A stretch of DNA of 64,000 nt, taken from contig JAVBTR010000039.1 of NCBI GenBank assembly GCA_031556065.1, forward strand, positions 3,575 through 67,574, read 5' to 3'. The notes beneath the pieces are model-generated. The model had not been told where the DNA came from. It did not search any database and was given only the letters and a program-made list of their open reading frames with translations. Both the position numbers and the translations under genes were made by a program. The stretch comes from JAVBTR01 sp031556065. GTDB taxonomy: Bacteria; Bacillota; Clostridia; Christensenellales; Aristaeellaceae. Below are positions 1 to 8,839 of this stretch, in pieces. The first letter of the stretch is position 1. Every line of letters begins with the position of its first letter.

Positions 1-489
1 AAAGTAGCATTCCTCCGGACGAAGGCCATAGGTATTAAACAGCGCCTGATAGATCCCGGCATTGGGTTTCATCACCTTTTCCCGGTAGGAAACAATCGCC
101 CCATCCATGTATTTCAGCGCGTGAAGGGATTTGGAAAACTCCTCGTAATAATCACTGGTGTTGGATAAAAGATAGATTCGGTAGCCGTTTTCGTGAAGCG
201 CCTTGACAAGGGCTGTCATATCGTCGAAATTAGGCATATAAAGATGCCAATCACGGCATACTTTTGTTGCTGTTTCATGTAAGCGTTCCGGCAGCCTGGA
301 AAGCCAAATGGTTTCTGCCTCCGCCCTTTCCAATAGCCCTTCATCCCGCATAAGCCATTCTGGGCTTTTAAAAATGGTATCGTAAAGCAACTGCCCATCC
401 TGTTTATCTTTGGCATATTCCTCCAATACATACCAGGGGTTATAATCCCCCAGCACATTACCCATATCGAATACAATTGTCGTAATCAT
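1..489 (-). CDS. HAD-family phosphatase, YihX-like (3' end cut by window edge)
   Basis: The first 163 residues of a haloacid-dehalogenase superfamily hydrolase are visible and the frame runs off the left edge. Motif I is FDMGNVLGDY at about residues 7-16; its Asp8 is the expected nucleophile, and the second motif Asp is replaced by Gly as in YihX-type sugar-phosphate phosphatases. Motif II is LLSNTSD at about 110-116, and the motif III lysine lies in KPNAGIYQALF near 144. The start is the ATG at 489. It is divergent from the serine dehydratase operon with a 37-bp gap. The substrate cannot be told from sequence; sugar phosphates are usual for this subgroup. Confidence 0.85.
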   Translation of the reverse strand, partial: MITTIVFDMGNVLGDYNPWYVLEEYAKDKQDGQLLYDTIFKSPEWLMRDEGLLERAEAETIWLSRLPERLHETATKVCRDWHLYMPNFDDMTALVKALHENGYRIYLLSNTSDYYEEFSKSLHALKYMDGAIVSYREKVMKPNAGIYQALFNTYGLRPEECYF

Positions 490-526
490 AAGCCACCAGC
501 TTTCTAAAAAATAGGGGGAAATGTAA

Positions 527-1192
527 ATGGATTTATTCGATATCATCGGCCCGGTGATGATCGGCCCTTCCAGCTCCCACACCGCCGGGGCGGCGCGAAT
601 CGGAAACATAACACTGGCCCTTTTAGGCGAAAAATGCGTACAAGCCCAGATTTCGCTCTATGGCTCCTTTTTAAAAACAGGCCAAGGCCACGGCACCGAC
701 AGGGCTTTGGTAGGCGGCCTGCTAGGCATGGAGGTAGACGACAGCCGCATCCGCCAAAGCTTTGAAATCGCCCACCAACAAGGGCTTCAATTCAACTTCG
801 GGGAAGCGGTGCTGCGAAACGCTCACCCCAATTCCGTGGTAATCACAGCCACAGGGGCATCGGGCAAAAAGATCACCGTGCGCTGCTCCTCCATCGGCGG
901 TGGGAACATCCTTATCGATGAGGTAGATGGGCTGCTTCTGGGCTTGTCCGGGGAAAACGACACCCTTGTAATCATGCACCACGATACCAAAGGGGTTATC
1001 GCCGATATTACCGGCGCGCTGGCCAAGGCCAATATTAATATAGCCTCAATTCGTGATTTTCGCAATACCCAGGGGGGCGATGCCCTTATGGCTATTGAAA
1101 CCGATTCTTGTCCCAAGCAAGAGCTGATTGCCGCCATGGAAAAGACCGAGGGCATTAAAAACGTAACGCTGTTGAAAAGGAGGACCTTGTGA
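527..1192 (+). CDS. sdaAB: L-serine ammonia-lyase, iron-sulfur-dependent, beta subunit
   Basis: This is the regulatory/small subunit of the oxygen-labile [4Fe-4S] L-serine dehydratase, which converts serine to pyruvate and ammonia in the cytoplasm. The 221 residues show the family motif SSSHTAGAARIG at 15-26 and a C-terminal ACT domain from about residue 147. The ATG at 527 follows an AGGGGG ribosome site. The alpha subunit starts at the stop codon (one-base overlap), so the two are translationally coupled. The split two-subunit form is typical of Firmicutes, whereas many proteobacteria have a single fused chain. Confidence 0.95.
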   Translation: MDLFDIIGPVMIGPSSSHTAGAARIGNITLALLGEKCVQAQISLYGSFLKTGQGHGTDRALVGGLLGMEVDDSRIRQSFEIAHQQGLQFNFGEAVLRNAHPNSVVITATGASGKKITVRCSSIGGGNILIDEVDGLLLGLSGENDTLVIMHHDTKGVIADITGALAKANINIASIRDFRNTQGGDALMAIETDSCPKQELIAAMEKTEGIKNVTLLKRRTL

Positions 1193-2034
1193 TGGATTTC
1201 TCTGTACAAGAGCTCCTTTCAAACTGCAGAGGTGATCTGGCCCAATATGTTTTGGCGCTGCAATGCCGCCAAGCCAATGCGGCAAAGTCCCAGGTTCGGG
1301 CAAAAATGCAAAAGCAGCTGGACATTATGAAGCAATCCATCCAGGATGGCCTGAACCCTCATTTGCGCTCCCTTTCTGGGCTTACCGGCGGCCAGGCGAA
1401 AAAGCTGTACGATTACAACCAATCAGCCCTTTTAAAGGGTTCCAGCGCCCTGGCCACCGCCTATGCCTTATCCGTGGCCGAATGCAATGCCTGCATGGGC
1501 AAGATCGTAGCCGCGCCCACAGCCGGAGCCTGCGGCATCCTGCCTGGCTGCCTGGTTGCCTTGCAAGAAACGGAGGCCTACACCGATGAGCAGCTGATCG
1601 ATGCCTTATTCGTGGCTGCCGCATTCGGCCATGTGATCGCCACCACAGCTTCCATTTCCGGCGCGGAGGGGGGCTGCCAGGCGGAGTGCGGTTCCGCTGC
1701 CGCCATGGCTGCCGCTGCCATGGTGTATTTGCGCCGCGGCACCCCTGAAATGGCGGCAGATGCCTGCACCTACGCGCTGATGAACACCATGGGCCTTGTC
1801 TGCGACCCCGTAGGGGGGCTGGTGGAAGTTCCCTGTGTATTTAGAAACGTAGGAGGTGTAGGCAATGCCTTTACGGCCGCGGACATGGCTCTTGCAGGCA
1901 TTCCCTGTCCCGTGCCCTGCGACGAGGTAATCCTTGCCATGAAGGATGTTGGCGATGCCCTGCCCAATACCCTTCGTGAAACCGGGGATGGGGGCTGTGC
2001 CGCCTGCCCTTCCATGCGGCGGAAGTTTAAATAA
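1192..2034 (+). CDS. sdaAA: L-serine ammonia-lyase, iron-sulfur-dependent, alpha subunit
   Basis: Catalytic subunit, 280 aa, carrying the [4Fe-4S] cluster. APTAGACGILPG is at 108-119. Cys162 (in GCQAECG), Cys204 and Cys215 (in CDPVGGLVEVPC) have the 42- and 11-residue spacing of the cluster ligands in characterised type 2 enzymes. A Cys-rich C-terminal tail (GCAACPS) matches the tail that enters the active site in relatives. The ATG at 1192 is 8 bases from AAGGAGG and preferred; a GTG at 1189 is also in frame. The stop overlaps the convergent dipeptidase gene by 8 bp. Together with the beta subunit it feeds serine carbon to pyruvate in an anaerobe. Confidence 0.95.
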   Translation: MDFSVQELLSNCRGDLAQYVLALQCRQANAAKSQVRAKMQKQLDIMKQSIQDGLNPHLRSLSGLTGGQAKKLYDYNQSALLKGSSALATAYALSVAECNACMGKIVAAPTAGACGILPGCLVALQETEAYTDEQLIDALFVAAAFGHVIATTASISGAEGGCQAECGSAAAMAAAAMVYLRRGTPEMAADACTYALMNTMGLVCDPVGGLVEVPCVFRNVGGVGNAFTAADMALAGIPCPVPCDEVILAMKDVGDALPNTLRETGDGGCAACPSMRRKFK

Positions 2035-2587
2035 TATCAAAATCGAAATACGTATTGGGGTAAGGTTCCTTCTCCAGCCGATAATGCCACCATTCGCACC
2101 TGTAATCCACAAACCCGTGCCGCTGCATCAACTCTTTTAAGAGCAGCCGGTTCTGGGTCTGTTCTTTTGTAAGGCCCTGAGCCCCATGGTGGGATAATGC
2201 GTCCATAAAATCGAACTCCGTTCCCATATCCAAGGGCTGGCCGTTTTTTAAAAGCGTTATATCCACCGCAGAGCCTCTGGTATGCCCAGATCTTTCAGCG
2301 ATATATCCCTGTGGGAAAAGCTTGCTTTTTGCTATGTTGGGGTAGTACAATGATTGGGTATGGGTATCTTTGTTTTTCGCCCATTTTGCTAAATAATCCA
2401 CCGCTTTTTGCGGCCTGTACCCATCGAACACCCGTATATCATAGCCCATTTTTCCGGCTTCCTGGGCCGCCTCTTCCAAGGCCTTAAGCATTTCCCCGGT
2501 GCCCATCAGCTTATTGGCCTTGTAGCCGGGCAGAACGCTGCCCGTTAGATTGTTTTGAGTGGCGTACTTTAAATCCAAATAAATCAA
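2027..2587 (-). CDS. D-alanyl-D-alanine dipeptidase, VanX/DdpX type
   Basis: Zinc dipeptidase of the VanX family (M15), hydrolysing free D-Ala-D-Ala. All active-site positions are visible in the 186-aa reading: Arg58 in DGYRPQKA, zinc ligands His102 and Asp109 in SGHTRGSAVD, catalytic Glu165 and ligand His168 in EWWHY. The C-terminus EPYPNTYFDF is VanX-like. The open frame continues 270 bases further upstream, but that part is antisense to the MATE gene, so I start at TTG 2587, 5 bases after GGGGGTG. No vanH, vanA or vanRS genes lie nearby, so a role in wall recycling or use of the dipeptide is more likely than glycopeptide resistance. The exact start is uncertain. Confidence 0.85.
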   Translation of the reverse strand: MIYLDLKYATQNNLTGSVLPGYKANKLMGTGEMLKALEEAAQEAGKMGYDIRVFDGYRPQKAVDYLAKWAKNKDTHTQSLYYPNIAKSKLFPQGYIAERSGHTRGSAVDITLLKNGQPLDMGTEFDFMDALSHHGAQGLTKEQTQNRLLLKELMQRHGFVDYRCEWWHYRLEKEPYPNTYFDFDII

Positions 2588-2600
2588 GGAGGCACCCCCA

Positions 2601-3929
2601 TTGTTATTTTCAAAGGATGATCTGAAACGGCTGCTGATTCCCCTTCTGATTGAGCAGGTTCTGGCCATTACCATCGGCATGGCGGATACCGTCATGGTAA
2701 CTTCCGTCGGGGAAGCCGCGGTTTCAGGGGTCTCTTTAGTAGATTCCATTAATTTCTTGCTGATCAACGTGTTTTCCTGCCTGGCTACCGGCGGCGCGGT
2801 GGTAGCCTCCCAATATTTAGGTAGAGGGGATCGGCAAAGTGCTGGCAAGGCGGGCAAGCTCCTTATTTACGCCTGTTTGATTGCAGGAGCCGCTTTGGGC
2901 CTTGTTTGCCTGGTATTAAGCCGGGGACTTCTGTCTCTTATCTTTGGCAATATCGAATCATCCGTTATGGAAAGCGCCCAGACCTATCTTATCCTCTCCG
3001 CCCTCTCCTACCCCTTCCTTTCCCTGTACAACGCCAATGCTGCGCTGCTTCGGTCCCAAGGCAATGCCAAAGCATCGCTAAACGTTTCCCTTATTATGAA
3101 CCTGCAAAATATTATCGGAAACGCACTGTTTATTTTCGTTTTCCATTGGGGCGTGTTCGGCGCAGCCTTTTCCACCCTGCTTTCCCGAATCACCGGCTCC
3201 ATCCTAACCAGCCGGACGGTTCTTCACGCCGAAAACCTCATTCCCGTCACCAACATTAAAAAATTCGAATGGGATGGGGCCTTATTCAAAAAAATACTTA
3301 AAATCGGCCTGCCCACAGGCTTTGAAGGCAGCTTTTTCCAATTGGGCAAGCTAATTCTGGCCAGCCTTATTTCCTCCTTTGGCACCGCCTCCCTGGCTGC
3401 CAACGCCATTTGTGGCAGCATCGCGGGCTTTCAAACGGTAGCGGGCAGCGCCATTGGCCTGGCCATGGTTACCGTAGTAGGCCGCTGCGTAGGGGCCGGC
3501 GAGTACGACCAGGCTAAGCAATACACGAAAAAACTCATGGTTTTAACCTACGCTATCATCTGGCTGATCAACGTACCCATGATTTTCGTACTTAAACCCC
3601 TTATCGGCGCCTTTGGCCTTTCAGTGGAAGCCAATAAAATCGCCTATGCGCTCATGCTAAGCCACTCGATTAACGTGGTATTCACTTGGTCCTGCTCCTT
3701 CGTTTTGCCCAATGCTCTGCGCGCTGCCGGAGATGCGAAATTCACCATGAGCGTCTCTTGCATCTCCATGGCATTTTGCCGGGTGTTGCTTTCCTTTGTG
3801 TTTGCCAATACCCTGGGTCTTGGGGTGCTGGGCGTTTGGCTGGCCATGGAGGCTGACTGGGCAGCCCGGGGTATCGCCTTCGTCTGGCGTTTTATAAGCA
3901 GCAAGTGGCAGCGGATCAAATTGATATAA
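2601..3929 (+). CDS. MATE family efflux transporter
   Basis: Multidrug and toxic compound extrusion protein of 442 aa, expected to form 12 membrane helices in two MatE repeats and to export drugs or metabolites against Na+ or H+. The N-terminus IPLLIEQVLAITIGMADTVMV is a classic MATE first helix, and LRSQGNAKAS plus the second repeat starting near residue 235 fit. The only good start is TTG at 2601, 8 bases from AAGGAGG at 2586-2592. That ribosome site overlaps the proposed start of the divergent dipeptidase, so the two genes may influence each other. Substrate unknown. Confidence 0.9.
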   Translation: MLFSKDDLKRLLIPLLIEQVLAITIGMADTVMVTSVGEAAVSGVSLVDSINFLLINVFSCLATGGAVVASQYLGRGDRQSAGKAGKLLIYACLIAGAALGLVCLVLSRGLLSLIFGNIESSVMESAQTYLILSALSYPFLSLYNANAALLRSQGNAKASLNVSLIMNLQNIIGNALFIFVFHWGVFGAAFSTLLSRITGSILTSRTVLHAENLIPVTNIKKFEWDGALFKKILKIGLPTGFEGSFFQLGKLILASLISSFGTASLAANAICGSIAGFQTVAGSAIGLAMVTVVGRCVGAGEYDQAKQYTKKLMVLTYAIIWLINVPMIFVLKPLIGAFGLSVEANKIAYALMLSHSINVVFTWSCSFVLPNALRAAGDAKFTMSVSCISMAFCRVLLSFVFANTLGLGVLGVWLAMEADWAARGIAFVWRFISSKWQRIKLI

Positions 3930-3955
3930 TTCACAAAAAGTTCATCAATTGCGCA

Positions 3956-3961
3956 TATAAT
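3956..3961 (+). promoter_or_regulatory. possible -10 element of the export operon
   Basis: TATAAT lies 34 bases upstream of the adaptor start. No -35 hexamer is placed at the normal 17-base distance (TTCACA at 3930 is 20 bases away). The tract TTCACAAAAAGTTCATCA between the two may be a regulator site for the operon's own two-component system. This is inference. Confidence 0.35.
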
Positions 3962-3994
3962 AACGCCTGAACATAATAGAGTTGGAGGCTTCCT

Positions 3995-4864
3995 ATGAAG
4001 AGCAAGAAAAAGTGGTTAAAACGGTTAGTCATTATTGCGGTCATTCTGATTGTTGGCGCGTTTGCTGTTTACTCGGCCATGAACGCCAAGCAAACCCAGT
4101 ATACTTCTGAAACCGTTAAAGCCCGCGATATTGAAACCTTTTACACCTTTACCGGCAACATTGAGCCTAACAAAGCCGAAACCGTTTATGCCACCAACAC
4201 AAGCAAAATCAGTAAGATCTACTTTTTAGAAGGGGATTTGGCCAAAGAAGACGACAACGTTCTCCGCGCCCAATCCGGTACCCAATACCAAGCCCCCATC
4301 GATGGCACCATCACAGATATTTACCCGGAAGTGGACGACAGCGTTAAGGCCGGTGATCCCCTCTTCCGCGTCGCCACCTACGAAAAGCCGGTTGTCATTA
4401 TTTCCGTAGACGAATATGACGTTCATGCCCTTAGTGTGGGCGATGCGGTTACCGTTTACATTCAGGCGATGGAAAAAACCGTAAACGGCATTATCGAAAA
4501 GGTGGATAAGGAAGCCACTGTTTCCGGCAACGTAGCCTACTACAACGCCAAAGTGGCCATTGAACAGGATGGCAGCATTTTAATGGGCATGACCTGCGAA
4601 GTGGCTGCACCCAAGCAAAGCGCGAAAAACGTTGCCACGCTGCCCATTACCTCCCTTTACTACGATGAAGACAATCTTCCCTATATCCTCACCAGGGACC
4701 GCCAAGATGAAGTCATTGCCGAATATGTTACCCTGGGTGTCAATAACGGCAGCATTGTAGAAATTCTCGATGGCGTACGCACCGGCGATACGGTGCTCAC
4801 CATTAAGAACCAATCCTCCATGTTCATGTCCATGCCTATGGGTATGGGCCGGTCAGGGAGGTAA
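3995..4864 (+). CDS. HlyD/MacA-like efflux periplasmic-adaptor-type protein
   Basis: Membrane-anchored adaptor of a MacAB/YknXYZ-type exporter, 289 aa. An N-terminal anchor helix (about residues 10-28, after a KSKKKWLKR cytoplasmic start) is followed by two halves of a biotinyl-lipoyl-like domain (GNIEPNKAETVYA and APIDGTITDIYPEVDDSVKAGDPLF) and a beta-barrel region. The long coiled-coil hairpin of Gram-negative MacA is essentially missing, as expected in a monoderm. The C-terminus is Met-rich (SMFMSMPMGMGRSGR). ATG 3995 follows TTGGAGG. It is the first gene of an operon with the ATPase and permease next to it. Confidence 0.88.
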   Translation: MKSKKKWLKRLVIIAVILIVGAFAVYSAMNAKQTQYTSETVKARDIETFYTFTGNIEPNKAETVYATNTSKISKIYFLEGDLAKEDDNVLRAQSGTQYQAPIDGTITDIYPEVDDSVKAGDPLFRVATYEKPVVIISVDEYDVHALSVGDAVTVYIQAMEKTVNGIIEKVDKEATVSGNVAYYNAKVAIEQDGSILMGMTCEVAAPKQSAKNVATLPITSLYYDEDNLPYILTRDRQDEVIAEYVTLGVNNGSIVEILDGVRTGDTVLTIKNQSSMFMSMPMGMGRSGR

Positions 4865-4870
4865 AACGCC

Positions 4871-5563
4871 ATGAGCAATCCCATCTTGGAAATGGAAAAC
4901 ATCAACAAGATTTATTATCTGGGGGATGAAGAAAGCCACGTTCTGAAAAACGTCTGCCTGACCGTGCAGCAAGGGGAGTTTGTGGCCATCCTGGGCCCTT
5001 CCGGCTCCGGCAAATCCACTTTAATGAACATCATCGGCTGCCTAGACACCCCCACCTCCGGCACCTATCACCTCCACGGCAAGGAAGTATCCAGCCTGGA
5101 CGAAAGCGCCCTGGCCACCGTCCGTTCAAAGGAGATCGGCTTCGTCTTTCAATCTTTCCAGCTTCTTCCCCGCTTAAAGGCCATCAACAACGTAGAGCTG
5201 CCCCTGATTTATTCCAACATGCCTGTGCAAATACGCCTGGAAACCGCCCAGAACATGCTTTGCCGTGTGGGCTTGGCCGATAAGCTCTACCACTACCCCA
5301 ACCAACTTTCCGGCGGTCAGCAGCAGCGGGTGGCCATCGCCAGAGCCCTGGCCAATAATCCCACCATCCTTTTAGCCGATGAACCCACTGGCGCTCTGGA
5401 CCAGAAAACCGGCAAACAGGTTATGGCTCTCTTCCACGAATTGAACGAAGAAGGCCACACCATCATTATGATCACCCACGATATCGCGATCGCGAAAAAT
5501 GCCCAGCGCATCGTGAAAATTCTGGATGGAAACCTGACCCAGGGGGTGGCGGACGATGCTTAA
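4871..5563 (+). CDS. MacB/YknY-like ABC transporter ATP-binding protein
   Basis: ATPase of the export complex, 230 aa. Walker A is GPSGSGKST at 42-50, the Q-loop lies in GFVFQSFQLLPRL, the signature is LSGGQQQR, Walker B is ILLADEPTGALD and the switch histidine is in MITHD. This is the LolD/MacB/FtsE subfamily, which powers mechanotransmission rather than transport through a channel. It starts 6 bases after the adaptor and overlaps the permease by 8 bases, so the three subunits are co-translated. Confidence 0.95.
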   Translation: MSNPILEMENINKIYYLGDEESHVLKNVCLTVQQGEFVAILGPSGSGKSTLMNIIGCLDTPTSGTYHLHGKEVSSLDESALATVRSKEIGFVFQSFQLLPRLKAINNVELPLIYSNMPVQIRLETAQNMLCRVGLADKLYHYPNQLSGGQQQRVAIARALANNPTILLADEPTGALDQKTGKQVMALFHELNEEGHTIIMITHDIAIAKNAQRIVKILDGNLTQGVADDA

Positions 5564-6752
5564 AGAAAGCTTCAAAATGTCCCTCCAAAACATCTGGAAC
5601 AACAAAATGCGTTCCTTTCTTACCATGCTGGGCATTATCATCGGCGTAACCGCCATTATCGCGCTCATCACCACCGTTTCCGGTGTCACCGATGAAGTCA
5701 CCGCCCAATTCAGCGCTCTGGGTGCGGGCAAAATCAGTATTCGCGCCACAGGTACCGTGCTCAAGCACGGCATTACCGATACGGACATGCAAAAGCTTTC
5801 CGCCATCGAAAACATTAAGGGCGTTTCACCCAATGTTTCCGCTACTCTCCCCGTTACAGCAGGCCGCGGTCTTGAAGAGGACGTAACCATCGAAGGCCGC
5901 AACGATACCTATTTCCGTCACAACGATGTGATCGGCCAGGGCCGCCCATTAACCGCCCTGGACATGGATCCCCACTCCCGTGTTTGCGTCATCAACAAAA
6001 AAGCCGCCAATACCCTTTTCCCCGAATCTGCAGCCCTTGGCCAGACCTTGGCCATCGCAGGCCTGAACTACACAGTGGTAGGCATCCTGTCCGATTCCAG
6101 CGAAGACGATGTGATGTCGCAAATGAACCGCATGTCCGGCACCGGCGGGGATTTGAACATTATTATCCCCTACAAGGCGGCCCTTCGCATGACAGGCACC
6201 GGCAACATTACATCTTTAGACGTCTTCATGAACGACACCGCCCGCTCCGCCGAAACCATTACCGACATTGAAACCGTCCTGGACCAAGCTTTCAATTTCA
6301 AAGATAAAAGCTATTCCATTATCAACCTAGACTCCCTCTTAGACACCATGAACACCATGACAAGTATGATGACCACCATGCTGGCTGGTATTGCGGCCAT
6401 TGCCCTCTTGGTTGGCGGCATCGGCATTATGAACATGATGCTGGTCTCCGTCACCGAACGCACCACTGAAATAGGTCTGCGCAAAGCCCTGGGTGCCAAG
6501 CCCTCCCGTATCCAGACCCAATTCTTAATGGAATCCGTTGTGCTAAGTGTCTTAGGAGGGCTCATCGGCATCCTCTTAGGCAACGGCATCAGCTATGTCG
6601 TGGCCTACTTTATCGGCTTTACCTTCAAAGCCTCTACCAGCGCCATTTCCATCGGCTTCTTCTTCTCCGCCGGTATTGGCATCCTCTTCGGTTGGGCTCC
6701 CGCTAGGAAGGCGTCCAGGTTAAACCCGATCGACGCACTTAGGAGTATGTAG
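5556..6752 (+). CDS. MacB/YknZ-like ABC transporter permease
   Basis: Permease of the MacB_PCD/FtsX superfamily, 398 aa. A first helix at about 20-42 (MLGIIIGVTAIIALITTV) is followed by an extracellular core domain of about 200 residues and three C-terminal helices. The hallmark GGIGIMNMMLVSVTERTTEIGLRKALGA, quoted here by its ends GGIGIMNMML and EIGLRKALGA, lies just after the second helix. The family usually exports peptides or confers resistance to antimicrobial peptides. The adjacent two-component system suggests drug- or peptide-responsive control. Confidence 0.93.
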   Translation: MLKESFKMSLQNIWNNKMRSFLTMLGIIIGVTAIIALITTVSGVTDEVTAQFSALGAGKISIRATGTVLKHGITDTDMQKLSAIENIKGVSPNVSATLPVTAGRGLEEDVTIEGRNDTYFRHNDVIGQGRPLTALDMDPHSRVCVINKKAANTLFPESAALGQTLAIAGLNYTVVGILSDSSEDDVMSQMNRMSGTGGDLNIIIPYKAALRMTGTGNITSLDVFMNDTARSAETITDIETVLDQAFNFKDKSYSIINLDSLLDTMNTMTSMMTTMLAGIAAIALLVGGIGIMNMMLVSVTERTTEIGLRKALGAKPSRIQTQFLMESVVLSVLGGLIGILLGNGISYVVAYFIGFTFKASTSAISIGFFFSAGIGILFGWAPARKASRLNPIDALRSM

Positions 6753-6758
6753 AAATTC

Positions 6759-6821
6759 GCGGAAACCTTTTTTCTTTTGAAAAAGCAAAAAGGTTTCCGC
6801 ACCTTCCAAAAAAGAAAACCT
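6759..6821. repeat. hairpin repeat, copy A
   Basis: A 14-bp perfect stem (6759-6772 with 6787-6800) encloses CTTTTGAAAAAG, and the tail CACCTTCCAAAAAAGAAAACC follows in parts at 6800-6820. The same layout with a different stem occurs at 27730, 47813 and, degenerate, at 57536; a tail alone is at 48921. Here it separates the permease from the response regulator and could act as an attenuator or terminator. Confidence 0.75.
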
Positions 6822-6840
6822 GTATTGAGGAGGGAGATTA

Positions 6841-7515
6841 TTGTTTACCATTTTAGTAGTTGAAGATGATAAGCATCTAAACAAAATGATGTCCGTATAC
6901 TTACGTATGAACGGCTATAACGTTCTCGCCGCCTTCGATGGCGAGGATGCGCTTACCGTTTTAGAATCTGCCATGCCGGACCTGGTCATCTGTGATATCA
7001 TGATGCCCAACATGGATGGTTACGAACTGACAAGGGAGCTGCGGGAAGCCTACAAAGAATTACCCGTATTAATGGTAACGGCAAAAGATGCTATTGACGA
7101 CAAGCGGGAGGGCTATCTGGCCGGAACAGATGATTACATGGTGAAGCCCATCGATCTGGACGAACTGAACATGCGGGTCACCGCCTTGTTAAGAAGGAGC
7201 CGCATCGCTTCAGAGCGAAAGATAATCATAGGTGAAACCGTATTGGATTACGATTCTTTGATGGTCACACGCAATGATATGGCCTTGCAACTGACCAAGA
7301 AAGAATTTTTCCTCTTGTTTAAATTATTATCATATCCTACCCAGATTTTCACCCGCCGGCAATTGATGGATGAAATCTGGGGCATGGACGCGGAAAGCGA
7401 TGAACGCACCGTGGATGTTCACATTAAACGTCTACGTGAAAAATGTGAATGCTTCCCGGAATTTCGCATCGTTACCGTCCGCGGTCTTGGGTATAAGGCG
7501 GAGAAACTAAAATGA
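6841..7515 (+). CDS. OmpR-family response regulator
   Basis: Two-component DNA-binding regulator, 224 aa. The receiver domain (1-118) has the acidic pocket VVEDD, the phospho-acceptor Asp in ICDIMMPNMDG near residue 53, and Lys in VKPIDLDEL. The winged-helix Trans_reg_C domain (about 128-222) ends RIVTVRGLGYKAEKL. The start is TTG 6841, 6-7 bases after GAGGAGGG. It overlaps the kinase gene by 4 bases. It probably controls the upstream exporter. Confidence 0.95.
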   Translation: MFTILVVEDDKHLNKMMSVYLRMNGYNVLAAFDGEDALTVLESAMPDLVICDIMMPNMDGYELTRELREAYKELPVLMVTAKDAIDDKREGYLAGTDDYMVKPIDLDELNMRVTALLRRSRIASERKIIIGETVLDYDSLMVTRNDMALQLTKKEFFLLFKLLSYPTQIFTRRQLMDEIWGMDAESDERTVDVHIKRLREKCECFPEFRIVTVRGLGYKAEKLK

Positions 7516-8819
7516 ACAACTACTCCATGCGCAACCGAATTAAATGGCGCAGCATTTCATCGCTTTTTTCAGTGATGCTGTTTGCCATGGCCTTAACAAG
7601 CGTCTGTTCTTTGCTTTTCAGCAATTCAGATGTGCAGCAGGAAGCGCTGGAAAACGAAATGGCCCTGGGAATTTACGCCCGGGAGCTATATACCCGCACC
7701 TCCCTTTCCTATGAGGAAATCGCCAGCCTGTGTACCAACGATGTCCTGCGTACCCGCTTGTGGGATGATCTGCGCAGCTTTAAGCTGGATTCTTCCATTA
7801 TCGAGGAGTTGGACGATGGCAAATCGGTGGTTCTACCTTATGCCTTCAACCAAAACCCCACCACGCTGATCAAAGTTGGCGATAAGTACCTAGAAATTAC
7901 TGTGCGCCAGACGGTAAGCCTGCTTCGTATGGCCTCTTGGCGCATTACCTTTACCATTATGTTCAGCCTGGGCTTTTTGTTTGTCTTTACCTTCTTTGCC
8001 GGAGGCCGCATCGTTCAACCCCTTACCAGCTTATCCCATGCCATGCAGCAGGTGCAAAAAGGCGATTTTTCTGTACGCCTGCCTGTGCAAAAGGACAACG
8101 AGCTGGGCCAATTGTCCAACAACTTTAACCAGATGGTGGCGGAATTGGGCAGCATTGAATATTTGCAAAAGGATTTTATGTCCAACGTATCCCACGAGTT
8201 TAAAACGCCGATCGCCTCCATATCCGGTTTTGCCAAGCTGCTCAAAAGCGACGACATTACGCCCGAGGAACGGTTAGAATATACCGACATCATCATTGCA
8301 GAATCCCAGAGGCTTTCAAACCTTTCCCAGAACATACTCAGGCTTTCAAAATTGGAAAACCAGACCCGTCTAAAAAATGTTACACCTTTTTCATTGGACG
8401 AACAGCTTCGCATGGCCGTCTTAGTATTGGAGCCTATGTGGTCGAAAAAGGACATTCAATGGGAATTGGAGCTGGATGAAATCACCTGCCACGGGGAAAT
8501 GGAGCTGATCAACCAGGTCTGGGTCAACCTGCTTTCCAACGCCATTAAATTTTCCTATGATGGCGGCGATATATCGGTGAAGCTTTACCAAACCGATATG
8601 ATTAAAGTTCGCATACAGGATCACGGCTCCGGCATGACGCAAGACGTGCAGGAAAGGATTTTCGATAAATTCTACCAAGGCGATTCTTCCCACAATGACG
8701 AAGGCAACGGCCTTGGCTTGCCGCTGGTAAAACGGATCGTGGAATTATCCGGCGGCACCATCCATGTCAAGAGCGCTCCAAAAGAGGGCAGCATCTTTAC
8801 CGTAACCCTACCCCTATAA
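7512..8819 (+). CDS. sensor histidine kinase
   Basis: Membrane sensor kinase, 435 aa. Helix 1 lies at about 17-37, an extracellular sensing region of about 90 residues follows, helix 2 is near 145-168, then HAMP (about 165-218). HisKA carries the phospho-accepting His in SNVSHEFKTPIASISG. The HATPase_c domain has the N-box NLLSNAIKFS, DHGSGM, FDKFYQGD and GNGLGLPLVK. It is the partner of the overlapping response regulator. The modest extracellular domain is larger than the minimal intramembrane BceS type, so it may bind a ligand directly. Confidence 0.95.
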   Translation: MNNYSMRNRIKWRSISSLFSVMLFAMALTSVCSLLFSNSDVQQEALENEMALGIYARELYTRTSLSYEEIASLCTNDVLRTRLWDDLRSFKLDSSIIEELDDGKSVVLPYAFNQNPTTLIKVGDKYLEITVRQTVSLLRMASWRITFTIMFSLGFLFVFTFFAGGRIVQPLTSLSHAMQQVQKGDFSVRLPVQKDNELGQLSNNFNQMVAELGSIEYLQKDFMSNVSHEFKTPIASISGFAKLLKSDDITPEERLEYTDIIIAESQRLSNLSQNILRLSKLENQTRLKNVTPFSLDEQLRMAVLVLEPMWSKKDIQWELELDEITCHGEMELINQVWVNLLSNAIKFSYDGGDISVKLYQTDMIKVRIQDHGSGMTQDVQERIFDKFYQGDSSHNDEGNGLGLPLVKRIVELSGGTIHVKSAPKEGSIFTVTLPL

Positions 8820-8839
8820 AATAATAAAGGAGGCTGAAA

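Noticed and set aside
2027..2587. Glycopeptide-resistance cluster
   Set aside because: Only the VanX-type enzyme is present; vanH, vanA/B-type ligase and vanRS are missing. The two-component system at 6841-8819 belongs with the MacB-type exporter.
2588..2857. N-terminal 90-codon extension of the dipeptidase frame
   Set aside because: The stretch is antisense to the MATE gene, Ser/Thr/Met-rich and not VanX-like.
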